DNA of 44,993 nucleotides from Bacteroidota bacterium (lineage in GTDB: Bacteria; Bacteroidota; Rhodothermia; Rhodothermales; UBA10348). The position numbers and the translations under genes were made by a program. The stretch is from assembly GCA_022567305.1 (NCBI GenBank), contig JADFHF010000029.1, positions 1 to 44,993 of the forward strand. Reading direction: 5' to 3'. The notes under the pieces were generated by a model, which worked only from the letters and a program-made list of their open reading frames with translations, had not been told where the DNA came from and did not search any database. Positions 1 to 8,401 of the stretch are shown one piece after another (position 1 is the stretch's first letter; each line of letters begins with the position of its first letter).

Positions 1-1
1 G

Positions 2-334
2 CAACTCTATAATAAATCTCGACACACTGGGTATACAATTCACGAGATTGATAGGCAGATAGATCATGGAAAAATCTTGCTGAAGGAATCTGTTCCAATA
101 AGATTTCGGGCAACTCTCGCTGAGACAGTATCGACTACATGTTCAGATCTATATAAAAGGAGCGCGGACGGGTTAGTCCACGTAATTCAACATTATCAAG
201 AAATCTTTGCGATTGCGCAACCGCAATCAAGAGGTCGCATTTATACAACTCCAACATTAAAACAATATCTCCAGATCAAAAAGAACCACCGAAAATTAAC
301 GAACGCTATTTTGTCACATTCGGCCTGCATATAA
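2..334 (+). CDS. Formyltransferase family protein, C-terminal part (5' truncated by window edge)
   Basis: The reading frame is open from base 2, so the true start lies left of the window; the first internal TTG at 77 is not a credible start. The visible 110 residues begin with QLYNKSRHTGYTIHEIDRQI, followed by DHGKILLKESVPIR. This matches the formyltransferase N-domain pattern TGxTIHxxDxxIDxGxILxQ, which lies just after the catalytic Asp in methionyl-tRNA, GAR and sugar-amine formyltransferases. The catalytic Asn/His/Asp themselves are off the edge. The tail (TTPTLKQYLQIKKNHRKL) is basic and resembles tails of glycan-locus formyltransferases rather than Fmt, which carries a second OB-like domain. 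A sugar N-formyltransferase is therefore my best guess, inferred. The substrate cannot be told. Confidence 0.6.
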   Translation, partial: QLYNKSRHTGYTIHEIDRQIDHGKILLKESVPIRFRATLAETVSTTCSDLYKRSADGLVHVIQHYQEIFAIAQPQSRGRIYTTPTLKQYLQIKKNHRKLTNAILSHSACI

Positions 335-622
335 ACTGAGTGAGAGTCATTTTCTTCCGGTTTGCCAGAGATGTAAAAAAGTCTAATAAAGAGCCAAAAG
401 TATAGTCCGATTCCTCCGACAGAGAAGAAAGAAGTGGCCCGGGGAAACTGGACAGCTTGCAGGACCCAACGAGCAGGAAATCAAATAATCATGCCAAAAA
501 AGGCGCATATGATTGGGGAGGTTGCCTACGACCTGAAGAGGCACTTTATTCGGTTGTGATGCCAATAGGAGTCCAACTCGGTATGGGCCGAGTTATCAAA
601 ACTAGAACCCAACTAAGGACCA

Positions 623-669
623 CAGAGATGGCCCGGGTTAGTCGGACAGGTTAAGCCAGGCCATCTCTG
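623..669. repeat. Inverted repeat, 11-bp perfect arms, 25-bp loop
   Basis: CAGAGATGGCC at 623-633 is the exact reverse complement of GGCCATCTCTG at 659-669. No T-run follows, and the 25-base loop is long for a Rho-independent terminator. It could be a mobile-element end, a decayed terminator or a structured RNA. Confidence 0.5.
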
Positions 670-929
670 AATACCGTCTCTGCCACATTCACCAGCAGTA
701 ATGCCAGAAATAGAGTGAAGATGGGAACGCTACTACGGCATGCAAGAGTATCTCGCTGAGCAGGTCTGTTAAAAGAAGTGGCCTTGGGTCTACTGTTAAA
801 GTTAGCGATTCGGCGCCATTCCGCCCAGAGTCGAGTGTGGTCTGTGGTTATTGTAATCCACTCTCCATGCGTTTAGTTCGTTTTGAATATCTTCCACATC
901 CCGGAACCAGACTAATGAATACCTTGCCA

Positions 930-965
930 GGGTGGGTCAATTCTAAACCGGTGCGGGTGGGTCAA
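930..965. repeat. Direct repeats GGGTGGGTCAA x2, IS21-family-end-like
   Basis: GGGTGGGTCAA occurs at 930-940 and again at 955-965, 25 bp start to start, followed by ATTCT and AAGTA. IS21-family insertion sequences carry several spaced copies of a GTGGGTCA-type motif in their ends, bound by the IstA transposase. No istA or istB is present, so at most this is a solo end left by deletion. It lies about 55 bp beyond the integrase stop. Confidence 0.35.
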
Positions 966-1018
966 AAGTAACCCGTTGCTTACACAGGTACGCTCGATTG
1001 CTATAAGAGGGTTTGTCG

Positions 1019-2058
1019 TCATAAGTCTGGTATCCTGGCAATCGCTTCTTCCTTCTTCTTGTCGATGATGCGTCCGTAGATCTGAGTCGACTTCAATCCC
1101 CGGTGTCCAAGTAACTTGCTCACCGTATAAATGTCCTCTCCGTGCGTCAGAAGCAGCGTAGCAAACGTGTGGCGAGAGCAATGAAAAGTGAGGTGTTTCC
1201 GTATTCCTGCTTATCGGCGATTATTCGGAGTTGTCGCTCAACACTTGAAAGGCTTGGAAGCTTAAACACGAGTTCATTTGGCTGACCTACGTCTCCCATT
1301 AGAAGACTAGCCTGATTGGGCAATGGCAAATATTCTTGTTCGCGTGTCTTTTTCTGCTGAAAGTGGATTCTCCCATCCTGAATCTTGCCCCATTGAAGAG
1401 ATTGAATATCGGATACTCTCATCCCCGTATAGCAAGCAAACAGGAATGCTCGTTGGACATGTTGGTATTCAGTCTCAATGGCTGAAAAATCTCTTACTTC
1501 CGAAAGAGATAAGAATACTCGCTCGCTCTCAGGTGCGCGAATATGCTCTACACGGTCAGCAGGATTAACTGATATGAAACCATCTCTAACTGCTTTATGT
1601 AGGGCAGAGCGGACTGTGGCGAAGTATGTACGCGCCGTCGCGGGGGCGACATGTTGAAGCAGATATGTCTTGAAGGATTCAAGCCAAGTAACAGTGAGAA
1701 CACCGAACCGAATACCCTCTTTCGAAAACGCGTTCAGGTGATTTAGGGTGTTCCGCCAAGCTGTGTTGTTTGCATCTTTTAGACTGATCTGCGATTCAAA
1801 ATAGGAGAGGAAACTTGCCTGTTTCTTGAACTGAGGAATAATCCCATGACTCTCACTTTGTAGTTCGAGCTCCCGTTTGGCCCTAATGGCGTTTGCTAAG
1901 GCAAGAGTTTCCTTGTTATTATCCCTGTCGTTACCGAAATACAGCCTGAGAAACTCATAATGGCGCTTCCTTCGCCAGTAGATGTCCAGATAGAGGGATA
2001 TGCGACCTCCGTTGAGTTTCTTTTTCCGAAGGGCAACACTCGTGAAATACAGCCCCGG
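1019..2058 (-). pseudogene. Tyrosine recombinase / integrase, frameshifted and lacking a start codon
   Basis: Read on the minus strand from 2058, one frame encodes an integrase: an N-terminal Arm-like segment (VALRKKKLNGGRISLYLDIY), a SAM-like core-binding domain, then the catalytic domain with the first Arg in TGMRVSDIQSLQW. After ...LRIIADK, near 1208-1214, the frame is lost. One base further on it resumes as AGIRKHLTFHCSRHTFATLL (HxxR box), LLGHRGLKSTQIYGR (second His and catalytic Tyr) and ends at TGA 1019-1021. A single missing base explains the break. Upstream, a TGA at 2059-2061 precedes the frame and no ATG, GTG or TTG is available, so the start is also lost. The architecture (about 345 residues) is that of Bacteroidota mobile-element integrases. 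It is probably inactive unless the shift is a sequencing error. Confidence 0.85.
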
Positions 2059-2415
2059 TCACTTTGTGGATACGATCGAAATACGAGTAACGATCGAGTA
2101 ACAAAGTAACAACAAAAAAAAAGAAGAAAAGAAGTGTCAGAACAGCACTAGATTATCGCAATTTATAGGCGATATTGAGTTGAGTTTGAGTCTGTAGGAC
2201 TTGTGTGAAATGATTTTGGGTCGATCATAACACGCACAGCAGGTGGAAATTTGAAGGCCACACCCTAACACGACCTCCAACGAAAAGATTCGCGAAAAGA
2301 GACCAGAAACGTAGATTCAGGCCGTTTTCTTAGCAAGTTCCTATTGTGGGTTGAGTGCTGTCGAATCCAGGTACTTCCCAATTCATGAGATGTAGTGCTG
2401 CCGGCGAATATCAAT
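2059..2415. other. Gap of 357 bp between integrase relic and dnaB
   Basis: No gene is seen. 2070-2110 holds short iterated words (ACGATCGA twice, GAGTAAC twice, then AAGTAAC), followed by an A-rich run at 2111-2131. These could be leftover arm-type integrase sites or a promoter of the broken integrase. No convincing terminator for dnaB is visible here. Confidence 0.4.
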
Positions 2416-3942
2416 CTAGAACGGAGCGTCTTCTGAAGGGGATTTATCGGATGTTGCGACGGCATCGGCGGCGTCACCTTCGACGCGGTAGTCGCCTGGA
2501 GCTAAATACGTCGTCAGATTCTCGAACCGGGCGTATTGACTGATGAATGCAAGAGTAACGTTACCGGTGGGTCCGTTTCTTTGTTTTCCAATCAACAGCT
2601 CCGCCAGGCCTTCTGTGGAATTTCCGTTATCATCGACCGTGATTCCATATCGCTCGGCTCGATAAATAAAGCAGACGACATCGGCGTCCTGCTCGATCGA
2701 ACCCGACTCTCGAAGATCAGAAAGCATCGGTTTCTTGTCGCCTCCGCGTGTTTCCACGGCGCGGCTGAGCTGAGACAGTGCAATAACCGGCACATTGAGT
2801 TCTTTTGCCAGTGACTTGAGCGAGCGCGAGATGTGCGCGATCTCCTGTTCACGATTCGCGTTTTTATTCGACTGTGAGCCATGCATGAGTTGCAGGTAAT
2901 CTAGGATCACCAGCCCGATATCATGTTCGGCTTTGAGCCTTCGACACTTCGCTCGAAGTTCGAGTACGGTCAGACCGGGTGTATCGTCAATGAAAATCGG
3001 AGCCGCGGAGAGTCGACCTGCAGCGCGGGCCAGATGGGGCCAATCATCGTCTTTGAGACGACCCGTTCGCGCCCTTTGAGAGTCCACACGAGCTTCGGAC
3101 GTCAGAAGACGTTGCGCCAGCTGTTGCGCACTCATTTCGAGAGAGAAGATGGCGACGCCGGTTGGACTCTCTTCGTTCAGAGCTGCATTTCTGGCTGCTG
3201 CCAATGCAAATGCCGTCTTTCCCATGGAGGGCCGAGCTGCAATGATAATCAAGTCGGAATTTTGCCATCCACCGGTCATCTGATCGATTCGATGGAAACC
3301 GGACGGGATTCCAGTCACACCCCCTTCGCGCCCATGAATGGCTTCCAGGCGACTGAGCGTTTCCTTCAGGACGTCGTTCATGGAGGAAGCTGCCCGCCTC
3401 ATTCCCGCATCTGAGATCCTGAAAATCTCACTCTCGGCTTCATCCAAAAGTTCGAAAGCGTCCGCCGCCGGATCGTACGCTTTTCCAATGACCGTGGTCA
3501 TTGTTTCGATCATGCCTCGAAGCAAAGATTTCTCCGCGATGATTCGGGCGTGGTATTCGACGTTCGCAGCAGAAGCAATTTGGGCGGTCAGCTCCGAGAT
3601 GTAGTAGGCTCCGCCAATATCCTCGAGATGACCTCGCCGCTTGAGCTCGTCCGTGAGCGTGATGAGATCGACCGGATTACCTCGCTCGAACAGGCTCAGA
3701 ATTGCGTTATAAATCTTGTTGTGTTTGGCCGTATAGAAACTGTCGGGAGCCAGGATTTCGACGGCTATTGGAATGGCCTCTTTCTCAATGAGAAGTGCGC
3801 CAAGGACGGACTGCTCAACATTCACGGCCTGCGGTGGAATACGACCCGACGGCACGAGAGATTCGCTCCTAAGCGTAAGAGGTGCTCTGGGGCTGGGCGC
3901 GGGTTCTAGAGATTGAGTAAGACCCTCAGGCGATTCGGCCAT
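2416..3942 (-). CDS. dnaB: Replicative DNA helicase DnaB
   Basis: This is the 508-residue hexameric helicase that unwinds DNA ahead of the replisome. After a roughly 35-residue Pro/Ser-rich N-terminal tail comes the DnaB N-terminal domain (from IPPQAVNVEQSVLGALL to about 150), a linker, and the RecA-like ATPase domain from about residue 205. Walker A is ARPSMGKTAF (236-245), Walker B VILDYLQLM (345-353), and the sensor region QLSRAVETRG and the GKQRNGPTG loop follow. No intein interrupts it; DnaB is a common intein host. The length is slightly above the usual 450-480 because of the tail. It is followed 23 bp upstream by the UDG gene on the same strand, so the two may share a transcript. Its position fits the origin-proximal replication gene set of this window. 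Confidence 0.97.
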   Translation of the reverse strand: MAESPEGLTQSLEPAPSPRAPLTLRSESLVPSGRIPPQAVNVEQSVLGALLIEKEAIPIAVEILAPDSFYTAKHNKIYNAILSLFERGNPVDLITLTDELKRRGHLEDIGGAYYISELTAQIASAANVEYHARIIAEKSLLRGMIETMTTVIGKAYDPAADAFELLDEAESEIFRISDAGMRRAASSMNDVLKETLSRLEAIHGREGGVTGIPSGFHRIDQMTGGWQNSDLIIIAARPSMGKTAFALAAARNAALNEESPTGVAIFSLEMSAQQLAQRLLTSEARVDSQRARTGRLKDDDWPHLARAAGRLSAAPIFIDDTPGLTVLELRAKCRRLKAEHDIGLVILDYLQLMHGSQSNKNANREQEIAHISRSLKSLAKELNVPVIALSQLSRAVETRGGDKKPMLSDLRESGSIEQDADVVCFIYRAERYGITVDDNGNSTEGLAELLIGKQRNGPTGNVTLAFISQYARFENLTTYLAPGDYRVEGDAADAVATSDKSPSEDAPF

Positions 3943-3965
3943 CTAAGACAGGACAGTTTTGAAAT

Positions 3966-4769
3966 TCAGGATCCACCGAGTTCATCATAATGGGCGCGCA
4001 GTAACTGTACGTCCTCCCAGGTCGGTCGTTTCCAATTTGGGTTTCTAAGCAGTGCGGCCGGGTGGTATGTGACGAGCACCGGTAGACCGTGATAATCATG
4101 AAATTTCCCCCTCATTTTGGCGAGGGATGTGTTCAAATTCAGGAGCGACGTCCCGGCCGTTCTTCCGACACAAAGAATGAGTTTTGGCCGTATTAAAGTA
4201 ATCTGCTTGTATAGAATCGGTATATGTGCTTCGATTTCTTCGGGAAGAGGATCTCGGTTGTTGGGCGGTCGGCTCTTGAGGATGTTTGCGATATAGACAT
4301 CGTTTCTTTCAAAACCGATCGCTTGCAGGATCTTTGTGAGCAGCTGTCCTGCGCGGCCGACGAACGGCTCACCCTGTTTGTCTTCATCGGCGCCGGGCGC
4401 TTCGCCTATCACCAGGAGATCTGCATTCGAATTGCCCACACCGAACACCGGATTGGTTCGTGTTTCGTCAATTGGAGTAAGAATCGTCGAGGCCACAAAA
4501 GCGGCGACGTCCTCGAGCGTGGAAAACCGGTTTAGCGGAGACTCCTCGGGAATGAGTCGTTCGATTCGCGTGTACGGAGAGGGGTCTTCAGTCACGGAGT
4601 CTGAAACAGTGGGTTCTCCGAAAAGATTGGTGCCTGTCTCCGTGTCTTCGTTCTCTGGTGAGGTTTTCCGGACGGCCTCGTCATGGTAGACCAAAGAGCC
4701 GAAGGCGTCCACTTGATGTTCAAGAGCTTGTTTGACTTCTGAGAGCAACTCAGCCGGCGATTTGGGCAT
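3966..4769 (-). CDS. Family-4-type uracil-DNA glycosylase lacking Fe-S cysteines
   Basis: This 267-residue protein has the family-4 (UDGa-type) signatures: GEAPGADEDKQGEPFVGRAG at 122-141 (motif A and pocket) and YHPAALLRNP at 235-244 (motif B). Such enzymes remove uracil from DNA to start base-excision repair. Family-4 enzymes carry four cysteines for a 4Fe-4S cluster. Here the expected CxxC before VFGVGN reads VASTILTPID, the usual KCRPP reads KSRPP (165-169), and the next ligand position reads EAHIP. The only Cys in the whole protein is C200 in ILCVG. So the cluster must be absent, while the active-site motifs are intact. Residues 1-85 are an acidic, low-complexity N-terminal extension. 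It may be co-transcribed with dnaB (23-bp gap). Confidence 0.9.
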   Translation of the reverse strand: MPKSPAELLSEVKQALEHQVDAFGSLVYHDEAVRKTSPENEDTETGTNLFGEPTVSDSVTEDPSPYTRIERLIPEESPLNRFSTLEDVAAFVASTILTPIDETRTNPVFGVGNSNADLLVIGEAPGADEDKQGEPFVGRAGQLLTKILQAIGFERNDVYIANILKSRPPNNRDPLPEEIEAHIPILYKQITLIRPKLILCVGRTAGTSLLNLNTSLAKMRGKFHDYHGLPVLVTYHPAALLRNPNWKRPTWEDVQLLRAHYDELGGS

Positions 4770-4880
4770 TACGTGTGGGGAGAAGTTGGGGAAAAAGGTA
4801 CGCTGCAGCGGACGTTATCGGCCTCGGATCTGCTAACAAGTTCCCCAAGAATCGTCCACAAACGTATGTGGATTTCCTTG

Positions 4881-6113
4881 CTATGAATCCTCTCCCAATA
4901 CCCGGTCGAGGATAAACTCGGCCACTTCACGCTTCTCCATCATGGGAAGCGGTTCTTCGGTTCCGTCGCGGCCCATCATGGTCACGCGGTTGGTCCCGGT
5001 TCCGAATCCGGCGCCTTCTTCGTTCGGATTATTCAGAATAATCCAGTCCAGATTCTTCTTTTCCAGCTTGATTCTCGCGTTTTCTTCTCCATTATCGGTT
5101 TCCAGCGCAAAACCAACGAGCGTCTGGCCTTTCTTTTTTCCAGCCCCAAGACTGGCGAGGATATCCCGCGTAGGCTGAAGATCCAGGTCCGGCTCCTCGC
5201 CTCCTTTCTTGATTTTGGATTGCGCAGGGTTCGCGGGCGCATAGTCCGCTACGGCGGCGACCATGACGATGAGCTCAGCGTCAGTTTCTTTATGCACAGC
5301 GTCGTACATCTCGGCGGCTGTCGTTACATTTATTCGATGAACGCCCTCGGGCTTTTCGAGAGACGTTGGTCCGCTCACGAGAATCACATCAGCGCCCCGA
5401 CGTTCAGCAGCCGCCGCGATTTCGTACCCCATCGTTCCGGTCGAACGATTGGAAATGAACCGAACGGGGTCAATGGCTTCGCGAGTCGGTCCCGCCGTAA
5501 CCAGGACCTTCGTTCCCGCAAGTCGACCCTTCTTTTTGGACGCCGATTTGGCTATGATCTCCGCTGTGCGCTTAAAAATATTCTCGGGTTCCGGTAGGCG
5601 TCCTTTCCCAATTAGGCCGCTAGCCAATTCGCCCTCTTCGGGTTCCATCATGTGATATCCAAATCCTTCAAGCGTTTGAACGCTCTCTCGCGTTGCCGGG
5701 TGCTCCCACATATCATGATCCATCGCTGGACAAACGAGGATCGGACATCGGGCAGCCAGGGCGACAGCCGTCAGCATCGAGTCGCACATGCCGCTGGCAA
5801 GTTTTGCCATCGATTGTGCAGTTGCGGGTGCGATGACATAAATATCCCCCCAAAGTCCGAATTCAATATGTTTGGTCCAGCTGCCAAGTTCGTTCTCCGG
5901 AAATATTTCAGCGTGAACCGGACGCTCGGATAGAGTACCTAACGTCAGGCGTGTAACGAACTTTTCGGCAGTAGGCGTCATCACTACCTGGACGTCTGCC
6001 CCCGCCTTCTTATACAGGCGGATCAACTCGGCGGTTTTGTAGGCCGCGATACCTCCGGTTATCCCGAGAATTACGCGCTTTCCAGAGAGTCTATGAGGTG
6101 TGGTTTCGCTCAT
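4881..6113 (-). CDS. coaBC: Bifunctional CoaBC: phosphopantothenoylcysteine decarboxylase / phosphopantothenate-cysteine ligase
   Basis: This 410-residue fusion catalyses two steps of coenzyme A synthesis. The CoaC flavoprotein half has GITGGIAAYK (17-26), the catalytic His in KHIEFGLW (H82), VIAPATAQSMAK and PAMDHDMW (129-136). The flap reads ASGLIGKGRLPEP (164-176). The CoaB half has VTAGPTREAIDPVRFISNRS (205-224) and VAAVADYAP. PAMD instead of the E. coli PAMN, and Ser instead of Cys in the flap, are as I remember them in other Bacteroidota homologs, so I do not read them as inactivation. The ATG overlaps the gmk stop by 4 bases (ATGA), giving tight coupling. In many Bacteroidota rpoZ sits between gmk and coaBC; it is absent here. 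Confidence 0.96.
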   Translation of the reverse strand: MSETTPHRLSGKRVILGITGGIAAYKTAELIRLYKKAGADVQVVMTPTAEKFVTRLTLGTLSERPVHAEIFPENELGSWTKHIEFGLWGDIYVIAPATAQSMAKLASGMCDSMLTAVALAARCPILVCPAMDHDMWEHPATRESVQTLEGFGYHMMEPEEGELASGLIGKGRLPEPENIFKRTAEIIAKSASKKKGRLAGTKVLVTAGPTREAIDPVRFISNRSTGTMGYEIAAAAERRGADVILVSGPTSLEKPEGVHRINVTTAAEMYDAVHKETDAELIVMVAAVADYAPANPAQSKIKKGGEEPDLDLQPTRDILASLGAGKKKGQTLVGFALETDNGEENARIKLEKKNLDWIILNNPNEEGAGFGTGTNRVTMMGRDGTEEPLPMMEKREVAEFILDRVLGEDS

Positions 6114-6694
6114 CCGGTTTTTCGACCCAGGAAGTTTGCAACGAGTTGAATGGTTTCTTCGACGGCATCGTCGAGTACATCGTTAACGATTTTATGATCG
6201 AATCGGTCCTCAAATGTGAGTTCCATTTTAGCCCGTTCGAGTCGGACCTGAAATACTTCTTCGGATTCTGTTTTACGATTTCTGAGCCGCTCTTCGAGAA
6301 CTTGGATGGACGGTGCTCGGACGAAGATGACCAGCGCGAGATTATCGTAGATGCGTTTGACATTGGCCGCGCCTTTGACATCAATGTCGAGTAGAACCGG
6401 TTCGTTCTTCGAAGAGCGTTCGACTTCGCTCACAAAGGTGCCATAATTGCATCCCGGGTAGACTTCTTCATACTCGACGAGCCGTCCTGCAAGCTGCTCC
6501 CGATCAAACTGCTCCTGGCTCAGGAAATGATAATGGACTCCGTCTACCTCGTTTTGTCTGGGCTTTCGAGTTGTTGCCGATATCGAGAATCGCATGCCGT
6601 CGAAGGCTTGAAGCAGCCGACTTGCCATCGTCGTTTTACCCGATCCGCTAGGTGCTGTAAGAACAACGATGCATGGTTCTAACGAACTACTCAA
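6110..6694 (-). CDS. gmk: Guanylate kinase
   Basis: This 194-residue enzyme phosphorylates GMP to GDP with ATP. The P-loop is APSGSGKTT (14-22), and the GMP-binding segment SISATTRKPRQNEVDGVHYHF follows, with the lid Arg-rich segment RLRNRKTESEEVFQVRLERA near 135-155. The length is typical (about 190-205). The start at 6694 lies inside the end of yicC (8-base overlap) and the stop overlaps the coaBC start (ATGA). yicC-gmk-coaBC thus forms a translationally coupled unit. Confidence 0.96.
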   Translation of the reverse strand: MSSSLEPCIVVLTAPSGSGKTTMASRLLQAFDGMRFSISATTRKPRQNEVDGVHYHFLSQEQFDREQLAGRLVEYEEVYPGCNYGTFVSEVERSSKNEPVLLDIDVKGAANVKRIYDNLALVIFVRAPSIQVLEERLRNRKTESEEVFQVRLERAKMELTFEDRFDHKIVNDVLDDAVEETIQLVANFLGRKTG

Positions 6695-7568
6695 CGTTTT
6701 CTACCTGCTCGCGGATTTTTTCGAGGTCTTCCTTCATCTCAACCACTAAGTGGGAGAGCCCGGCGTCGTTCGCCTTGGAACCGATCGTGTTGATCTCTCG
6801 ATTCATCTCCTGCGACAGAAAATTCAGCTTGCGACCGACCGGCTTGTCCGCGTCGAGGGCTTCCTGAAAAAGATCGAGATGAGAATGAAGCCGGACACAC
6901 TCTTCGCGAACGTCCAGTTTGTCGGCAAGGAGTGCCATTTCAAACTCCAGGCGATCGTTATCAATACGGTTGTCATCAATGATTTCTGCGAGCCGAGATC
7001 TTAGCTTTTCTCCAGCCGCGGGGAGCCGTTTAGGCGCCTCTTCTTCAACTTCCGAGAGACGGGTTCCGATCGCTTCAATTCTTTCGCGGAGCTCTTTCTC
7101 AAGGGCCTGCCCTTCTTGCACGCGCATCAAATGCATCTCCTCGGAAGCACGCGTTATAGCTTCTTTGACTACCGTCCAGGCCTTTTCCGCCATCGCTTCG
7201 TCGTGTTCGGCGGCTCGAAAAAGATCAGGATTTTTCAGCAGATGATCCAGGCGAACGGGGTCTTCTAAACCTGTTTTTCTACGCAGGGATTCTAGAAGAG
7301 AGTAATAGTCAGCAGCAATTGTCTCGTCAACGACCAAGTCGGTACCGCGCCCCAAGGGTAGCTCCAACTTGAGCTGTGCGTTGATCCGTCCTCGAGCAAA
7401 GACGGCTTTGATCATCTTCTGAACGTCCACCTCGCGGTCCGCCAAAACTTTTGGAAGCCGTGTTGCGACTTCGCAGTAACGATTGTTTACCGAGCGGAGC
7501 TCGACCGTTGCTCGATATTCTTCAAACTCGGCTTCTCCACGACCGAATCCTGTCATACTCGAAATCAT
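6687..7568 (-). CDS. yicC: YicC/YloC family endoribonuclease
   Basis: The 293-residue protein begins with the family hallmark MISSMTGFGRGE and continues with ELRSVNNRYCEV; this is the YicC N-terminal domain. The C-terminal DUF1732 domain holds RLEFEMALLADKLDVREECV, KPVGRKLNFLSQEMNREINT and a final VEMKEDLEKIREQVENVE. Family members act in RNA turnover in E. coli and B. subtilis. The acidic and basic conserved residues of the C-terminal block are present. It is the first gene of the yicC-gmk-coaBC unit; yicC upstream of gmk is a widespread bacterial arrangement. There is no strong Shine-Dalgarno. Confidence 0.93.
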   Translation of the reverse strand: MISSMTGFGRGEAEFEEYRATVELRSVNNRYCEVATRLPKVLADREVDVQKMIKAVFARGRINAQLKLELPLGRGTDLVVDETIAADYYSLLESLRRKTGLEDPVRLDHLLKNPDLFRAAEHDEAMAEKAWTVVKEAITRASEEMHLMRVQEGQALEKELRERIEAIGTRLSEVEEEAPKRLPAAGEKLRSRLAEIIDDNRIDNDRLEFEMALLADKLDVREECVRLHSHLDLFQEALDADKPVGRKLNFLSQEMNREINTIGSKANDAGLSHLVVEMKEDLEKIREQVENVE

Positions 7569-7641
7569 TCGCGTACGCGTTTGTTCGCGAGGAAGATAGG
7601 AAAGGTGGACGGTAAAATGGGGGCGCGCGCGTCCCTCAGAC

Positions 7642-8091
7642 CTAGTACCGATAACGCAATCGCGACGTCCCGTCCTGGTCGAAGTGCATCAGAAAAACAA
7701 CCACTTCGTCTGTGTAGCCCGCCCGGAGGAGGCGAAGGTCGAGTTCAAACGTCTGCCGGATGAGTGCTCGGCACAGATCGTTGCGCGAATCATGATATAC
7801 CCGAATCATCGCTCCGGGAGGGAAGGACTCCATGACCGGTCCTTCTGAGAAGAATTCGAACTCGTGATCCTCGCATCCACCTCCGTAAGACAAAGTAAGG
7901 AGAAGAACGTCACCCTCGATCGAGCTAGAGATAATCTTGAAGGGATCCTTCTCTACGGTGCCCAATTGTCCGGTCAGGACCAGTGTGATCTGGTCGAGTT
8001 CGGATGCATTATTAGAATCTCCGGAACTGAGGATTTGGCAACCGGAGAACAGCAGAAAAACAGCGATATGAAAGATATGACGGTTCAACAC
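7642..8091 (-). CDS. Predicted small lipoprotein, function unknown
   Basis: This 149-residue protein starts with a signal peptide and a lipobox (MLNRHIFHIAVFLLFSGCQ, Cys18), so it should be lipid-anchored in the cell envelope. The mature part is acidic and predicted beta-rich, with a notable SYGGGCEDHEFEFF segment and a second Cys in NDLCRALIRQ, which could form a disulfide with Cys in GGGC. The pattern YGGGCxxHxFxL recurs in uncharacterised envelope proteins that I half-recognise but cannot name. It lies 73 bp upstream of yicC on the same strand. GC-rich sequence downstream (7617-7636) followed by ATTTT on the minus strand could be a weak terminator. No function is claimed. Confidence 0.75.
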   Translation of the reverse strand: MLNRHIFHIAVFLLFSGCQILSSGDSNNASELDQITLVLTGQLGTVEKDPFKIISSSIEGDVLLLTLSYGGGCEDHEFEFFSEGPVMESFPPGAMIRVYHDSRNDLCRALIRQTFELDLRLLRAGYTDEVVVFLMHFDQDGTSRLRYRY

Positions 8092-8401
8092 ATTACTAAA
8101 TGACGGCCCTGGGCCGTTCTATGTCAAGGTAAATCGTATGTCCGCCGTGTAGCGCACGCGTTTTTTGTCTAGTGTATGCGAGAACCGACTATTATTCGTG
8201 TTGGTGATCGAAATGACTCCCCGATGGTCATTTTTAGCACCTGAGAGGCTGGATTAAAACCAGGAAATCAGATATGGAAAATCTTCGTCCCCGCATCATT
8301 CTAAGGCGATCACTCGCCCTGGCCATCGTCTGCTGTGCCTTTGTATTTGTTTGGGCCAGATCAACGGAGTGGACAAAGAAGCAACCAGGATAGTCAATGC
8401 C
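8092..8401. other. Gap with a 39-codon membrane-type reading frame
   Basis: The only item of note is a plus-strand frame at 8275-8394 encoding 39 residues with a hydrophobic core (RSLALAIVCCAFVFVWA). It could be a micro-gene or a decayed signal peptide, since the next plus-strand feature is a relic of a secreted protein. Nothing else is seen. Confidence 0.3.

Larger units (their letters stand above)
335..1018. other. Gap of 684 bp without a recognisable gene
   Basis: No reading frame here shows a recognisable domain. The stretch holds an 11-bp perfect inverted repeat (623-669), a 12-bp direct repeat AAAGAAGTGGCC at 428-439 and 772-783, and a pair of GGGTGGGTCAA repeats at 930-965. It lies between a truncated glycan-type gene and a broken integrase, so it is probably mobile-element debris. 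Confidence 0.5.

Noticed and set aside
383-565. 60-codon minus-strand frame
   Set aside because: No domain, no ribosome site, and composition like random intergenic DNA.
457-654. 65-codon plus-strand frame
   Set aside because: It reads through an arm of the inverted repeat and shows no recognisable motif.
912-1181. 89-codon minus-strand frame
   Set aside because: It overlaps the 3' end of the integrase relic in another frame; the integrase frame carries the catalytic Tyr motif and explains the DNA.
4840-4870. DnaA-box-like GTCCACA and TGTGGAT words upstream of the UDG gene
   Set aside because: They are isolated, two or more mismatches from consensus when extended to nine bases, and far from the strand switch.
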